Source: Candidatus Dormiibacterota bacterium (GTDB lineage: Bacteria; Chloroflexota; Dormibacteria; Aeolococcales; Aeolococcaceae). Taken from it: 5,671 bases of DNA. Below are positions 1 to 5,671 of the stretch, one piece after another. The stretch is from positions 7,697-13,367 of the forward strand of contig PLAX01000136.1 of NCBI GenBank assembly GCA_003135255.1. The letters are read 5' to 3'. Under the pieces are notes generated by a model, which did no database searches, was not told the origin of the DNA, and was given only the letters and a program-made list of their open reading frames with translations. The position numbers and the translations under genes were made by a program. How positions within the stretch are numbered: the first letter of the stretch is position 1; each line of letters opens with the position of its first letter.

Positions 1-2885
1 CGCTCCCACCGCAGCCGCTCGTCGGCGGCGACCGGGGCGACCTCCGCCGTGGTCCCGAACTCGTCGACGGTGGTGAGGCCAGCGGCGGTCTCCACCTCGA
101 CGCTGTCGCCGAAGAGGGAGCCCTGGCCCACCTCTCGCTCGCGACGGATCTGGGCACCACGGTCCAGGGCGCGATCCAGGGTGGCGAGCAGCATGCCGCG
201 CTCGCCCAGCCGGTCACAGGCACCGCTCCGCACCAGGGCCTCGAGCACCCGGCGGTTGAGGTCGCGGCCCCCGGCCCGCAGGCAGAGGTCGGCGAGGCTC
301 AGGTAGGGACCGCCCGCCTTCCTCTCCTCGACGAGCTGCTCCATCACCCGCTCGCCCGCCCCCTTGATGTGGGCCAGGCCGTAGAGGATCTCCCTCTTCT
401 CCGCATCACCCACCGCGAAACCGGCCTCGCTCCGGTTGACGTCGGGGAGCATCACGGTGAGCCCCCGCGCGTGGGCGTCGAGGATGGTCTGCTTGAGCTT
501 GTCGAAGTCGCCGGCCCGGCTGTTGAGCAGCGCCGCCATGAACTCGAGCGGATGGTTGGCCTTGAGGTACGCCGTCTGGTAGCCGATCAGCCCGTAGCAC
601 ATGGCATGGGCCTTGTTGAAGCCGTAGCCGGCGAAGTGGTCGATGAGGTCGAAGAGGGCGCCAGCGGTCCCCTCCTCCACCCCCCGGGCGGTGGCGCCGG
701 TCAGGAACTTCTCCCGCTGCCGCGCCATCTTGACCTTGTCCTTCTTACCCATCGCGGCGCGCAGGACGTCCGCCTCCCCCAGGCTGTACCCGGCCACCGC
801 CGAGGCGATCTGCATCACCTGATCCTGGTAGATCATGGTCCCGAATGTTTCAGCCAGGATTGGCTCCATCTCGGGCAGCAGGTAGGTGACCTCCTCCTCG
901 CCACGCTTGCGGCGGATGTAGAGGTCGACGACCCCGCCCTCGATGGGGCCGGGCCGGTTGAGCGCGTTGGCGGCGGCGAGGTCGGCCAGCGAGCTGGGCT
1001 GCATGTCGATGAGGATCCGCTTGGCGAAGGTCGCCTCGAGCTGGAAGACCCCATGGGTGTCCGCCTTGCCGAGCAGCTCATAGGTGGCGGGGTCATCCAG
1101 GGGGATCGTGTCGATGTCGATCCGCTTCCCCCGCACCTTCTCGACGTTCTCGACCGCCTCCTGGATCACGGTGAGGTTGGAGAGTCCCAGGAAGTCGATC
1201 TTGAGGAGGCCGATCTTGCTGACCCCCTTCATGTCGAACTGGGTGACGACCCCCTCGTTGCCCGAGGTCGAGCGGGTCAGGGGGACGATGCTGGCGAGCG
1301 GCGCGGCGCCGATCACCACTCCCGCTGCGTGCGTCGAGGCGTTGCGGGAGATGCCCTCGAGACGGCGGGCGATGTCGATCACGCTGCGAGCCCAGGGCTC
1401 GCTCTCATAGAGGTCGTGGAGGTCACGCGCCTCGTTGAGAGCACGGTCCAGGGTGATGCCGACGGTCGCCGGGACCAGCTTGGCCAGCCGGTCGACATCG
1501 GGGAGCGGGACGTCGAGCACGCGGCCGACATCACGGATGGCGGCCCGTGCCGCCATGGTGCCGAAGGTGATGATCTGGGCCACCCGGTCCTGACCGTACT
1601 TGCCGGTGACGTACTGGAGGACGCGGTCACGGCGGCGATCGTCGAAGTCGATGTCGATGTCGGGCATCTCCCTGCGCTCCAGGTTGAGGAAGCGCTCGAA
1701 GATCAGCCCGTAGCGGAGCGGATCGACGTTGGTGATGCGCAGCACGTAGGCGACCAGCGACCCGGCCGCGCTGCCCCGGCCGGGGCCCACCACCACCCCG
1801 TCGCAGCGGGCGGCACGGATCAGGTCCCAAACGATGAGGAAGTAGGCGGAGAAGCCGGTCTGGCGGATGACGTCCAGCTCCATCGCGAGCCGCTCGCGCG
1901 CCTCGTGGGTGGGATCCGGACCGAACCGCTCGACGAGCCCGTGCTGGCACACCTCGGCCAGATAGGAGTCGGCGTCGAGGCCCTCGGGGATGGGCGAGTA
2001 GGCGGGGAGGTGGTGGTGACCGAGCTCCAGCCTCCAGTCGCAGCGCGCGGCCACGGCCAGGGTGTTGGACGCCGCCTCGCCGTAGGCGCCGAAGCGGCGC
2101 CGCATCTCATCGCTGCTCGCCATGTAGAAGTGGGGACCGTGGAAGCGGAAGCGCTTCTCGTCCTCGCGCCGGGCCCCGGTCTGAAGGCAGAGCAGGATGT
2201 CGTGCGCCTCGGCGTCGGCCGCATCGATGTAGTGGGAATCATTGGTACAGATGAGGGGAATGCCGGTCCGGCGCGCGATCTCCAGGAGCCCCTCCCGGAC
2301 CGCGGTCTCCTCGGTCATCCCGTGGTCCTGGATCTCCAGGAAGTAGTTGTCGGGTCCGAAGATCTCCAGGTGCTGGCGCGCCACCCGCTCGGCCAAGTCC
2401 AGGTCGCCGCTCAGGATGGCCTGGGGAAGCTCGCCGCCGACGCACCCGGAGAGGCAGATCAGCCCCTCACGGTGCGCGGCGAGCAGCTCCTTGTCGATGC
2501 GCGGCTTGTAGTAGTGGCCCTCGAGGTGGGCGATGGTGGAGAGCTGGACCAGGTTGGCGTAGCCGGTGTTGTCACGGGCGAGCAGGACCAGATGGTGGGG
2601 GTCGCGGTCGGCGCGACCCTCCTTGTCGCGGTGGGAGCGGGGGGCCATGTAGACCTCGCAGCCCAGAATTGGCTTGATCCCGGCGGCGACCGCCGCGGTG
2701 TAGAGCTCGACGGCGCCGTAGAGGACGCCGTGATCGGTGACCGCCACCGCCGGCTGGCCCATCGCCTTTGCCCGGGCCACCAGCTCGGGGATGCGCGCCG
2801 CACCGTCCAGCAGCGAGAACTCGCTGTGGACGTGGAGATGGACGAAGGCATCCGATTCAGTCGCCGTCGCCTCCGCCTCCACCAT
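1..2885 (-). CDS. dnaE: DNA polymerase III subunit alpha (replicative, DnaE1-type), C-terminus cut off by the window edge
   Basis: Catalytic subunit of the replicative DNA polymerase, which extends primers at the fork while held on DNA by the beta clamp. 961 codons are visible and the frame is still open at the left edge; the family is usually about 1,150 residues, so the C-terminal OB-fold and tau-binding part is missing. Seen: an N-terminal PHP domain (about 14-220) beginning HLHVHSE (16-22), with LDG (D27), TDHG (H52), GCE (E77), HHLVLL (H98), SGC (C148) and NDSHY (D216, H218). The polymerase core carries PDIDIDF (D409, D411) and KIDFLGL (D564), matching E. coli D401, D403 and D555. A helix-hairpin-helix region lies near 836-893 and a clamp-binding motif QGSLF at 921-925. 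These offsets from E. coli stay small, so there is no intein or large insertion. The complete PHP site and clamp motif favour DnaE1 over the error-prone DnaE2. ATG at 2885 is chosen because GAGGA lies 10 bases upstream; an in-frame GTG at 2912 would add nine residues but lacks a ribosome binding site. Confidence 0.97.
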   Translation of the reverse strand, partial: MVEAEATATESDAFVHLHVHSEFSLLDGAARIPELVARAKAMGQPAVAVTDHGVLYGAVELYTAAVAAGIKPILGCEVYMAPRSHRDKEGRADRDPHHLVLLARDNTGYANLVQLSTIAHLEGHYYKPRIDKELLAAHREGLICLSGCVGGELPQAILSGDLDLAERVARQHLEIFGPDNYFLEIQDHGMTEETAVREGLLEIARRTGIPLICTNDSHYIDAADAEAHDILLCLQTGARREDEKRFRFHGPHFYMASSDEMRRRFGAYGEAASNTLAVAARCDWRLELGHHHLPAYSPIPEGLDADSYLAEVCQHGLVERFGPDPTHEARERLAMELDVIRQTGFSAYFLIVWDLIRAARCDGVVVGPGRGSAAGSLVAYVLRITNVDPLRYGLIFERFLNLERREMPDIDIDFDDRRRDRVLQYVTGKYGQDRVAQIITFGTMAARAAIRDVGRVLDVPLPDVDRLAKLVPATVGITLDRALNEARDLHDLYESEPWARSVIDIARRLEGISRNASTHAAGVVIGAAPLASIVPLTRSTSGNEGVVTQFDMKGVSKIGLLKIDFLGLSNLTVIQEAVENVEKVRGKRIDIDTIPLDDPATYELLGKADTHGVFQLEATFAKRILIDMQPSSLADLAAANALNRPGPIEGGVVDLYIRRKRGEEEVTYLLPEMEPILAETFGTMIYQDQVMQIASAVAGYSLGEADVLRAAMGKKDKVKMARQREKFLTGATARGVEEGTAGALFDLIDHFAGYGFNKAHAMCYGLIGYQTAYLKANHPLEFMAALLNSRAGDFDKLKQTILDAHARGLTVMLPDVNRSEAGFAVGDAEKREILYGLAHIKGAGERVMEQLVEERKAGGPYLSLADLCLRAGGRDLNRRVLEALVRSGACDRLGERGMLLATLDRALDRGAQIRREREVGQGSLFGDSVEVETAAGLTTVDEFGTTAEVAPVAADERLRWE

Positions 2886-2895
2886 CTCCGTGGCG

Positions 2896-2900
2896 TCCTC
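2896..2900 (-). promoter_or_regulatory. Probable ribosome binding site of dnaE
   Basis: GAGGA on the minus strand, with ten bases between it and ATG 2885. A GGAGG lies a few bases further upstream (16-base spacing) and a GGAG abuts the ATG, but neither is as well spaced. This supports ATG 2885 over the in-frame GTG at 2912, which has no purine-rich tract before it. Confidence 0.5.
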
Positions 2901-2905
2901 GCCTC

Positions 2906-2919
2906 CGAACACGCGTACG
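2906..2919. promoter_or_regulatory. Candidate LexA (SOS) box upstream of dnaE
   Basis: The plus strand reads CGAACACGCGTACG. The LexA box established for Bacillus and actinobacteria is CGAAC-RNRY-GTTCG, and this site fits every position except one (GTACG instead of GTTCG). It ends 21 bases before the dnaE ATG, where a bound repressor could block transcription. LexA control is known for the error-prone dnaE2 of mycobacteria and is less usual for a replicative dnaE. That LexA binds here is an inference from sequence alone, and the match could be chance. Confidence 0.35.
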
Positions 2920-2967
2920 TTAGCATCCGCCGACGGCCGGTCCGCCAGCAGGGCTCGCCGTATTCTG

Positions 2968-2980
2968 ACCGTGCCACGGT
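2968..2980. repeat. Perfect 13-bp palindrome in the dnaE upstream region
   Basis: ACCGTG and CACGGT flank a single central C, giving a perfect inverted repeat with six-base arms, about 83-95 bases upstream of the dnaE ATG. Its size and symmetry would suit a dimeric DNA-binding protein. The one-base spacer makes it unlikely to act as an RNA hairpin. I recognise no regulator family for it, and short palindromes are common in G+C-rich DNA. Confidence 0.3.
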
Positions 2981-3064
2981 GGCCGCCGGCCCGGGCCCCG
3001 AGCTGGGCGCTCCCCCCGAGCCGTCTGACGCGCTCCGCCCCCGGCCGGAAACAGGGGTCCCAGC

Positions 3065-3078
3065 CGGAGGCGGCTCCG
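3065..3078 (-). terminator. Weak hairpin after the exporter gene, possible terminator
   Basis: A five-base stem (CGGAG/CTCCG) with a four-base loop lies 36 bases beyond the exporter stop codon. It is not followed by a run of T on the minus strand, so it is not a standard intrinsic terminator. It could assist Rho-dependent ending or be chance pairing in G+C-rich DNA. Confidence 0.2.
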
Positions 3079-3113
3079 CCGTCAGAGGATGAATCCGCCC
3101 CGGACCACCGCCG

Positions 3114-4967
3114 CTACTTGCCCGGGACGGGCTGGGGCTCCGCCGGAGCCGCGCTGCTCGCCGCGGTGGTGGAACCGCTGGCCGCCGGTGCCACAGTGCC
3201 AGCCGCCGGCACCGCGCCACTCACCGCCGGTCCGTGATGCCGTCCACCCCGAGCGATGTGCCGCTGGGCCTTGGACTCCTCGTCAACGTGCACGAACTTG
3301 CCACCCCGGAACGCCGAGGCGACCGCCGCGATCAGGCTCATCACGACCGCGAAGCCCAGGATGATGGAGAGGCTGCCCACGAAGGCCGGCCCGATCAGCT
3401 GGGGAAAGAAGGCCCGGCTGGTGAGATTCGCGGCCTGGGCGGCCGAGAGGTGGGAGAGCACCGCGGGCCCGAGGAGGGTCTTCAAGGGGTTATAGCCGAG
3501 GAACGCTGCGAAAACGTAGCCGAGCGGCGGCACGTGGGAGAGAGCCGCCGCGCTGCTCGCCGGGACGCCGTTGGCGACCAGCCCCTTGAGCATGGCCGCG
3601 GGAACCTTGGTGTTGAGCCCGCTCACGAGCAGGGTGAAGAAGAGGCCCATGGAGAGCGGCATGCCCGTCTGAGCAAAGGTCACCCTCATGCCCGACGCCG
3701 CCCCACGGTCGCGAGCCGGGACCGAGTTCATGATCGACGACGTGTTGGGGGAGGCGAACAGGCCTCCGCCTATGCCGGAGAAGAGCATGACCGCGCCGAA
3801 GGGCAGGTAGTTGAAGTTGGCCGGGAAGGTCATCATCAGGGCGTAGGTCGCGGCCGCCAGCAGCATGCCGCCGGTAGCGAAGGGCCGGGCTCCGTAGCGA
3901 TCCGACAGCTTTCCGGAGAGGGGCCCGGCGATCACGAACCCGAGGGTGAACGGGATCATGTAGATGCCCGCCCAGAGCGGGGTGTCCGTAAAGCTGTAGC
4001 CGTGCTGGGGGAGCCAGATTCCCTGGAACCAGATCATCAGCATGAACATCAGACCGCCCCGTCCGATCGATCCCAGGAACTGGGCGAGGTTGCCGAAGGT
4101 GAACGCCCGGATGCGGAACAGCGAGAGGCGGAACATCGGATCCTTCACCCTGGCCTCGATGACGACGAAGGCTGCCAGCAGAGCGATGCCGCCCGCGATC
4201 ATCCAGAGGACAAAGGGGTTTCCCCAACCGGAGAGGGAGGTCCCGTACGGCTCGATGCCGTATGTGACACCCACCAGCAGCATGCCGAGGCCACCCGCGA
4301 AGGCGAGGTTGCCGGCCCAGTCGATCCGCGCCTTGATGCGGATGCCGATGTCCTTGAGGTTGTGGTAGGCCCAGATGGTGCCGAAGACCCCGACCGGGAC
4401 GTTGGCCAGGAACACCCAGCGCCAGCCGAGCTGGGACAGCAGACCCCCGACCACGATGCCGAGGAAGGAGCCGACGATGGCGGCCACCATGTTTATCCCG
4501 AGCGCAAATCCGAGCTGGTCGGAGGGGAAGGCGTCGGTGATGATGGCGGCGGAGTTGGCCATCAGGAGCGCCCCTCCGATGGCCTGGAACATCCGCAGCA
4601 GCACCAGCTCCAGGGCGCCGTTGGAACCGGTGCTCCAGACGCACGAGAGCAGGATCGCCCCGACCGTGAACCAGGCAAATCCGAGGTTGTACATCCTCAC
4701 CCGGCCGAAGATGTCGCCGATGCGGCCGACGGTCACCACGGCGATGGCCGACACCAGCACGTAGCCCATCATGATCCAGAGCAGATATGACGAATTGGCG
4801 GGCACCAGCGGGTTCAGGTTGATGCCGCGGAAGATCCGGGGCAGGGCGATGATCATCCCCGTGGCCGTCATCGACGAGAGCAGCACTCCGATGGTCGTGT
4901 TGGAGAGGACCACCCACTTGTAATGGGGTCCCACAATCGGCGCTCGGGATGGTGCCGCGACAGTCAT
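3114..4967 (-). CDS. MFS drug exporter, DHA2 (EmrB/QacA) type, 14 membrane helices
   Basis: A 617-residue inner-membrane transporter expected to expel drugs or other hydrophobic compounds using the proton gradient; the substrate cannot be read from sequence. Seen: about 14 hydrophobic segments (roughly 18-43, 61-80, 95-112, 119-145, 154-178, 183-201, 218-238, 252-271, 290-315, 329-350, 362-380, 388-407, 427-450, 524-552), with a long loop at 451-523 before the last. Motif A is GRIGDIFGRVRMY (81-93), followed by LLRMFQAIGG (123-132, R125) and GWRWVFLANVPVG (181-193), all typical of DHA2 exporters. Two family positions differ: the first-helix aspartate (LDxTIVNVALP) is replaced, the protein reading MTATGMIIALP (33-43), and motif C reads GIVVGG (170-175) without its usual proline. 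The tail from about 555 is a hydrophilic stretch with a His/Arg patch, then low-complexity Ala/Pro/Ser/Thr. ATG 4967 overlaps the marR stop as ATGA, so the two are probably translated together. Confidence 0.93.
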   Translation of the reverse strand: MTVAAPSRAPIVGPHYKWVVLSNTTIGVLLSSMTATGMIIALPRIFRGINLNPLVPANSSYLLWIMMGYVLVSAIAVVTVGRIGDIFGRVRMYNLGFAWFTVGAILLSCVWSTGSNGALELVLLRMFQAIGGALLMANSAAIITDAFPSDQLGFALGINMVAAIVGSFLGIVVGGLLSQLGWRWVFLANVPVGVFGTIWAYHNLKDIGIRIKARIDWAGNLAFAGGLGMLLVGVTYGIEPYGTSLSGWGNPFVLWMIAGGIALLAAFVVIEARVKDPMFRLSLFRIRAFTFGNLAQFLGSIGRGGLMFMLMIWFQGIWLPQHGYSFTDTPLWAGIYMIPFTLGFVIAGPLSGKLSDRYGARPFATGGMLLAAATYALMMTFPANFNYLPFGAVMLFSGIGGGLFASPNTSSIMNSVPARDRGAASGMRVTFAQTGMPLSMGLFFTLLVSGLNTKVPAAMLKGLVANGVPASSAAALSHVPPLGYVFAAFLGYNPLKTLLGPAVLSHLSAAQAANLTSRAFFPQLIGPAFVGSLSIILGFAVVMSLIAAVASAFRGGKFVHVDEESKAQRHIARGGRHHGPAVSGAVPAAGTVAPAASGSTTAASSAAPAEPQPVPGK

Positions 4968-5497
4968 CTTGCCAACTCCTCGATGGCACGAGAGCCCTCG
5001 TGCGCTGCAGCTGCGGTGCCGGGATCCCCGGCTGCCATGGACTCCAGAACGGTGATGGCGCGCGCGATCGCGACTCGATCGGCCTCACTCAGCGAGGCGA
5101 GGCGCGCTGCGAGCCACTCGTTGCCGGCTCGCGTGTGGCGCTCCAGCACCTGGACACCGGCGGGGGTCGCCACCACCTGGACACCGCGCCGGTCGCCGGG
5201 CGTGGCCTGCCGGACCACCAGGCCGGTGGCCTCCAGCTTGTCGGCGAGCCGCGTGGCCGCCGAGCCGGGCAGGCTCTCCAGCTCGGCCAGCCGGCCGATG
5301 CCGAGCGGGCCCTTGAGGACCACGCTGGCGAGCCCGGACACCTGTGCGATGCTGAGCTCAGAGGGGTCATGGCGGCGGAGGCGCCGGCTGAGATGGATCA
5401 TCGACACCCGCAGCCGCTCGGCCAGGACGGGTGGGTCGATCGCGACCCCCGTCGGGGGCTGGTCCGCTGCTGTGCTCACCACACTCGGAACGGTCAT
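4964..5497 (-). CDS. MarR-family transcriptional regulator, probable repressor of the adjacent exporter
   Basis: A 177-residue winged-helix regulator of normal MarR size. Known members are dimers that bind palindromic operators and let go when a small ligand binds. Seen: an N-terminal dimer helix (about 22-42), helix SIAQVSGLASVV (49-60), then GIGRLAELESLPGSAATRLADKLEATGLV (split here as 66-80 and 81-94) as the helix-turn-helix, a wing QATPGDRRGVQVVATPAG (97-114) with the conserved Asp-Arg pair at 102-103, and C-terminal dimer helices (115-157). It contains no cysteine, so OhrR-type thiol sensing is excluded. The frame stays open upstream to the window edge, but ATG 5497 is preferred: AGAGG lies six bases before it and a promoter-like TATACT lies about 43 bases upstream, which a longer protein would place inside the gene. 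It overlaps the exporter by four bases. The ligand is unknown. Confidence 0.92.
   Translation of the reverse strand: MTVPSVVSTAADQPPTGVAIDPPVLAERLRVSMIHLSRRLRRHDPSELSIAQVSGLASVVLKGPLGIGRLAELESLPGSAATRLADKLEATGLVVRQATPGDRRGVQVVATPAGVQVLERHTRAGNEWLAARLASLSEADRVAIARAITVLESMAAGDPGTAAAAHEGSRAIEELAR
4976..4981 (-). promoter_or_regulatory. Ribosome binding site of the exporter, inside the end of marR
   Basis: GAGGAG on the minus strand lies eight bases upstream of exporter ATG 4967, within the last codons of marR. Its good spacing fixes the exporter start and, with the ATGA overlap, supports translational coupling of regulator and pump. Confidence 0.75.
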
Positions 5498-5503
5498 CTC
5501 CTG

Positions 5504-5508
5504 CCTCT
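5504..5508 (-). promoter_or_regulatory. Ribosome binding site of marR, decides the start
   Basis: AGAGG on the minus strand with six bases before ATG 5497. A second AGGAG directly abuts the ATG and is too close to work well. Together they mark ATG 5497 as the start rather than the upstream in-frame TTG at 5617. Confidence 0.6.
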
Positions 5509-5533
5509 GTCTGGCCCCATGATGATGCAGAAC

Positions 5534-5555
5534 GCAGACAGTATATATCGTAGGC
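5534..5555 (-). promoter_or_regulatory. Candidate marR promoter -10 region and overlapping operator
   Basis: A 22-bp imperfect palindrome centred on TATATA (5542-5547), with flanks GCAGACAG and TCGTAGGC; 14 of the 22 bases pair, the matching parts being the outer GC, the inner AC/GT and the centre. On the minus strand it contains TATACT (5540-5545), a good -10 match, which would start transcription about 37 bases before ATG 5497. No clear -35 sits at 16-18 bases. It is the only A+T-rich patch upstream of marR. An operator overlapping the -10 is how MarR proteins commonly repress themselves; binding here is inferred. Confidence 0.45.
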
Positions 5556-5587
5556 AAACAAATTGACGGATCATCGCGCCAAACGTC

Positions 5588-5606
5588 CCGGCGCCAGCGG
5601 CGCCGG
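5588..5606 (-). terminator. Perfect GC hairpin upstream of marR, possible terminator of a preceding gene
   Basis: CCGGCGCC and GGCGCCGG form a perfect eight-base stem around a three-base loop. On the minus strand it is followed by GACGTTTGG, only a short T run, so it is a weak intrinsic terminator at best. It begins directly after a TGA (5609-5607) that could end an upstream minus-strand gene, which fits a terminator role. Confidence 0.4.
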
Positions 5607-5671
5607 TCAGGAGGCAAGGAGCCCGGGCGAGAGCACGAGGAACCCGGTCCGCAGGGTGCGGAACCGATGAG
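5607..5671 (-). CDS. Possible C-terminal 20 codons of an unidentified gene entering from the right
   Basis: One minus-strand frame is open from the window edge to TGA at 5609-5607 and encodes a short tail ending RTGFLVLSPGLLAS. The only support is the stop lying directly against a strong hairpin and the same orientation as the other genes. Twenty open codons in G+C-rich DNA are not significant and other frames are also open here, so no function can be suggested. Confidence 0.2.
   Translation of the reverse strand, partial: HRFRTLRTGFLVLSPGLLAS
5645..5666. repeat. Imperfect inverted repeat at the right edge
   Basis: CGGTCCGCA and TGCGGAACCG pair around a GGG loop with one bulged base. It lies within the possible upstream coding tail, so it could be chance pairing, part of an RNA structure cut by the edge, or meaningless. 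No known riboswitch or RNA family could be recognised from the fragment. Confidence 0.25.

Larger units (their letters stand above)
2886..3113. other. 228-base intergenic spacer between the exporter and dnaE
   Basis: This spacer should hold the end of the efflux transcript and the dnaE promoter. Visible in it are the candidate LexA box, the 13-bp palindrome and a weak hairpin near the exporter stop. I find no convincing -35/-10 pair for dnaE; the best -10-like string is TAACGT at about 2917-2922 on the minus strand, without a recognisable -35. Frames that stay open across it look like G+C-driven artefacts rather than a small gene. Confidence 0.6.

Noticed and set aside
1..2885. Intein or insertion within dnaE
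   Set aside because: The spacing of PHP, catalytic and clamp-binding motifs stays within about nine residues of E. coli DnaE, which leaves no room for an intein in the visible part.
369..3092. A 907-codon open frame on the plus strand
   Set aside because: It is exactly codon-aligned antisense to dnaE. In G+C-rich genes the codons TTA, CTA and TCA, which would put stops on the other strand, are rare, so long antisense frames arise on their own. Its translation resembles no protein family, while the minus strand gives a textbook DnaE.
2459..3220. A 253-codon minus-strand frame spanning the gap before dnaE
   Set aside because: It is Arg/Ser/Pro-rich and out of frame with dnaE, whose N-terminus it overlaps. 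It shows the composition of a G+C artefact.
3234..4790. A 518-codon open frame on the plus strand
   Set aside because: It is codon-aligned antisense to the exporter and has a charge-rich, repetitive composition typical of antisense translations. The minus-strand exporter has clear family motifs.
3490..5088. A 532-codon minus-strand frame overlapping the exporter and marR
   Set aside because: It is a frame-shifted shadow of both genes, rich in Arg, His and Pro, with no recognisable domain.
5563..5568. TTGACG on the plus strand as a -35 for a divergent promoter
   Set aside because: There is no -10-like sequence 16-18 bases downstream, and no supported plus-strand gene follows.
5498..5617. Extension of marR to a TTG start at 5617
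   Set aside because: The added 40 residues have no MarR character and would place the promoter-like sequence inside the gene. ATG 5497 has a better ribosome binding site.
5630..5671. Resemblance of the right-edge sequence (GAGGAA, CAGGGTGC) to conserved RNase P RNA segments
   Set aside because: Only short fragments agree, the spacing is wrong, and the rest of the conserved core is absent or outside the window.

Overview
This 5.7 kb window is G+C-rich (about two thirds G+C by eye). All three well-supported genes lie on the minus strand. In order of transcription, from the right edge to the left, they are a MarR-family regulator (4964-5497), a 14-helix major facilitator drug exporter (3114-4967) and the N-terminal five sixths of replicative DNA polymerase III alpha, dnaE (1-2885, running off the left edge). 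The organism is a bacterium. The base composition, a DnaE with a complete PHP metal site and an actinobacterial-looking DHA2-type exporter suggest a terrestrial high-GC lineage such as Actinomycetota, Chloroflexota or Dormibacterota. The phylum is an inference and no gene here settles it.

Right edge (5498-5671): this is the upstream region of the marR-exporter pair. It contains a TATATA-centred imperfect palindrome that probably combines the marR promoter and the repressor's own operator. Upstream of that is a perfect 8-bp GC hairpin, and possibly the last 20 codons of another minus-strand gene that stops directly against the hairpin.

Middle (3114-5497): the regulator and exporter overlap by four bases (ATGA), with a good ribosome binding site for the exporter inside the end of marR. 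This is the usual layout of a self-regulated efflux operon: the repressor senses a compound, releases its operator, and both proteins are made together.

Gap and left part (1-3113): a 228-base spacer separates the exporter from dnaE. Just upstream of the dnaE start it holds a one-mismatch match to the Gram-positive LexA (SOS) box, and further up a perfect 13-bp palindrome. DnaE is intact as far as it is visible, with all catalytic aspartates, the PHP metal ligands and a clamp-binding motif. Its partner genes are not in view. The very long plus-strand reading frames across dnaE and the exporter are antisense artefacts of high G+C.

I see no strong evidence for a wholly new system. The best leads are the possible LexA control of a replicative dnaE and the altered first-helix and motif C residues of the exporter.
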